Shown in pieces: positions 62,353 to 64,000 of a DNA stretch of 64,000 nucleotides. Position 1 is the stretch's first letter. Each line of letters starts with the position of its first letter. This DNA comes from an uncultured Aquimarina sp. (GTDB lineage Bacteria; Bacteroidota; Bacteroidia; Flavobacteriales; Flavobacteriaceae), in contig CANMCO010000008.1 of the NCBI GenBank assembly GCA_947496355.1, forward strand, positions 62,001 through 126,000. The letters are read 5' to 3'. Under the pieces are notes generated by a model. It was given only the letters and a program-made list of their open reading frames with translations, made no database searches and was not told the DNA's origin. Position numbers and translations under genes: made by a program.

Positions 62353-62376
62353 ATCATCAATCAAAAAACAGATATT
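62353..62376 (+). repeat. Shared leader repeat, copy before DUF2306 gene
   Basis: ATCATCAATCAAAAAACAGA followed by TATT precedes the ATG at 62377. It keeps the ATCATCAATCAAAAAAC part although the gene it serves is not a DUF4386 paralogue. Confidence 0.6.
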
Positions 62377-63186
62377 ATGAATTCATCTAATCAAATTATA
62401 AATGCAGATAAGGCCTTGAATGCAACAGCAGCTTTTTGGTTTCTGGTTGCAATTGCAGGACAATGGCTATTCGCCTATTATATCGCCGTCTTTTATGGAG
62501 GTACTCTTATCCAAGGAAATTTAGGAGAATGGACAAAGAGAATGATTCATGGCTTTATAGAAGGTGATTATATCGGTAATGCTTTTGTGCTTCTTCATAT
62601 ATTACTGGCTTTCGTAATCACATTTGGAGGTCCACTTCAGCTAATTCCACAACTCAGGACCAAATCAAGGTTATTTCATCGGTGGAATGGGCGTATATAT
62701 ATTCTAACCGCAATAATCATAAGTCTAGGAGCTCTTTATATGGTTTGGTCAAGAGAGGCAATCGTAGGTGGTCTATATGGTCAGATTGCAATCTCAGGAA
62801 ATGCATTATTGATCATGTTCTTTGCTATTATGACGATACGAACTGCCATGAAAGGTAATTTTATAGCACACCGTCGTTGGGCTATTCGTACTTTTTTGGT
62901 CGTGAGCGGAGTGTGGTTTTTTCGAGTAGGGTTTGGCTTATGGATTTTTCTAAACAATGGCAGTGCTCCAGGTTCTACACAAGATCTCACTGGTCCATTT
63001 GACATGTTTCTATATTTAGCCAATTACCTCTTACCCCTAGTATTTCTTGAACTTTATTTGTATACGAAAGACAAAGCGAACGCATCAGGTAAATTTACCA
63101 TGGCGGGCACATTGATTATTTTGACTACCCTAATGGCTTGTGGAATTTTTATGGCCGCACAGATCTTTTGGTTACCAAATATTTAA
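62377..63186 (+). CDS. DUF2306 family membrane protein
   Basis: The 269-residue protein has seven or so predicted helices. The DUF2306 core is visible: HILLAFVITFGGPLQLIPQL, SRLFHRWNGRIYI and NFIAHRRWAIRTFLV, with conserved His-Arg-Trp motifs in the helices that may bind heme or a metal. The function is unknown. It shares the leader sequence with the DUF4386 genes and probably forms one unit with them. Confidence 0.87.
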   Translation: MNSSNQIINADKALNATAAFWFLVAIAGQWLFAYYIAVFYGGTLIQGNLGEWTKRMIHGFIEGDYIGNAFVLLHILLAFVITFGGPLQLIPQLRTKSRLFHRWNGRIYILTAIIISLGALYMVWSREAIVGGLYGQIAISGNALLIMFFAIMTIRTAMKGNFIAHRRWAIRTFLVVSGVWFFRVGFGLWIFLNNGSAPGSTQDLTGPFDMFLYLANYLLPLVFLELYLYTKDKANASGKFTMAGTLIILTTLMACGIFMAAQIFWLPNI

Positions 63187-63254
63187 TTAAGGTACATCTT
63201 TTAGTAATAACCAAAGAAAACTAAGGAAATAGTTTTCTGCTAAAAAAAAATAAA

Positions 63255-64000
63255 ATGAATAATCTCATAATAGAAACAAAACAAGGTGAATTAGAAAAGA
63301 TCTGTGTTAAACTTCATGAAATTGAGCACTCTAAAAATTATGAAGAATTTTATTCCTTTATAAAAACTACAGAGGTATACAGAGGTACCGTTTATCCCTT
63401 GCTATACAAAAAGTGCAAAAGTAATTCATCAAAAATGCTTTAGAACATTACACAAAATCGGTGAAATTTCGATACCCGTGTCTATTGCATTATCGATGCA
63501 CTATTATATTTTGGCATCTTTGTCATCATATCCATTTTCAATTAAAAGTAAACAATACTGGAAAAGGGAAATGCTATTAAAAAAAATTGAACAAGAAAGA
63601 TTATTAATAGCAAATACAGGTTCGGTACGCACTTTCAAAGACATCTCTGGTAACAAAAGTATAATAGCACAAAAAGAAGAAGGAAGGTATCTAATTAATG
63701 GTGAAGCTCCTTTTATGTCCTTATCTGGCGTTGCTGATTATTTTGTATTTACCGCGGCATTATCTAATGGTGACAAAGCGATATTTTTTGCACCACTGGA
63801 TGATGATGGTATTGAGTTTTACAATTCTGCATTTGGAGAAACCATGCAAGGGTCGTTTACAAAATCGGTTAAATTCAAAAACTTAGTTGTTAATAATGAT
63901 AATATTATAAAACTAACTGATTCTGAAGATGCAAATTGTGAAATACTTGTGTATCAAAGATCATGGTTTCAAGCTCTTATCCCAAGTTCTTATTTAGGTG
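63255..64000 (+). pseudogene. Acyl-CoA-dehydrogenase-like gene with frameshift, continues beyond window
   Basis: The frame from ATG 63255 ends at a TAG at 63441-63443 after 62 residues. A second frame, one base offset, is open from about 63413 to the window edge. It encodes text that continues the first: VIHQKCFRTLHKIGEISIPV, SIALSMHYYILASL and, later, an acyl-CoA dehydrogenase middle domain (GRYLINGEAPFMSLSGVADYFVF). Removing one base from the AAAAA run at 63408-63412 joins the two frames. It is a recent frameshift mutation, a sequencing error, or less likely programmed slippage. The C-terminal FAD-binding part lies outside the window. Confidence 0.75.

Noticed and set aside
63698..63886. 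62-codon plus-strand frame near the window end
   Set aside because: It is a shadow of the offset frame that carries the acyl-CoA-dehydrogenase-like protein.
1..64000. tRNA or rRNA genes, CRISPR arrays, insertion sequences, prophage
   Set aside because: I looked for T-loop-like GTTCGA motifs, regularly spaced repeats, transposase or integrase motifs and phage genes and found none that hold up; a tRNA or covariance-model scan could still find something I missed by eye.

Overview
The window is an AT-rich, densely coded bacterial chromosome segment. It almost certainly comes from a marine-type member of the Flavobacteriaceae (Bacteroidota). The signs are TonB-dependent outer-membrane proteins, a type IX secretion sorting domain, a DUF3276/PUR protein, a long-form NusB beside a DUF1573 lipoprotein, many family-typical lipoproteins, promoter boxes of the Bacteroidota type (TAnnTTTG) and the near absence of Shine-Dalgarno sequences. 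I cannot fix the genus from sequence alone. I saw no rRNA, tRNA, CRISPR array, insertion sequence or prophage. Most of the window reads as ordinary core or near-core chromosome.

Layout. 1-5 kb: DUF1573 lipoprotein (cut by the edge), nusB, leucine-type dehydrogenase, an ABC exporter and DUF3276. 5-13 kb: M14 carboxypeptidase, a MEST-like hydrolase overlapping an Mpo1-like membrane protein, a thioredoxin-like protein, a GNAT enzyme, a DinB/YfiT enzyme and a cyclophilin-FKBP fusion. A 36-codon peptide gene with a Gly-Gly motif lies at 13 kb. 13-24.7 kb holds envelope housekeeping: recQ, then kdsD-tatC-CMD-lptB, pssA diverging from lnt, an ABC-F ATPase, a decayed methyltransferase and a LolD-like ATPase. 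24.7-31 kb: sodium symporter, CoA-binding protein, TonB-type barrel, KAS III and an orphan type IX sorting domain. 31-36 kb: a two-component system with a TPR kinase, a UbiB-type kinase and a TetR-like regulator. 36-42 kb: htpG, then a membrane-tethered LuxR-type regulator beside an outer-membrane barrel.

41.9-43.9 kb is the most unusual block. A CPVC mini-thioredoxin, a lipoprotein, a DUF2024 protein and a MarR regulator with a four-cysteine tail share a TAGTTAGGA-T-TCCTAACTA-like palindrome in front of three of the genes. The marR promoter sits on top of a terminator hairpin. 44-58 kb carries secreted and envelope functions: serine hydrolase, astacin with a chitin-binding-like tail, AlkB-like oxygenase, AraC regulator, S1/P1 nuclease, a hydrolase lacking its nucleophile, HAD phosphatase, M61 peptidase and DUF819. 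58.2-63.2 kb is a YtrA-type unit (ATPase, permease, GntR, GIN-domain protein) with a clear promoter and AGTGTA/TACACT operator. It is followed by two DUF4386 paralogues and a DUF2306 protein that share a repeated leader. The window ends inside an acyl-CoA-dehydrogenase-like gene broken by a one-base frameshift.

The best leads for undescribed biology are the MarR-centred putative redox regulon and its overlapping promoter and terminator, the Gly-Gly peptide, the stand-alone type IX sorting domain, the MEST/Mpo1 pair, and the membrane LuxR plus barrel pair.
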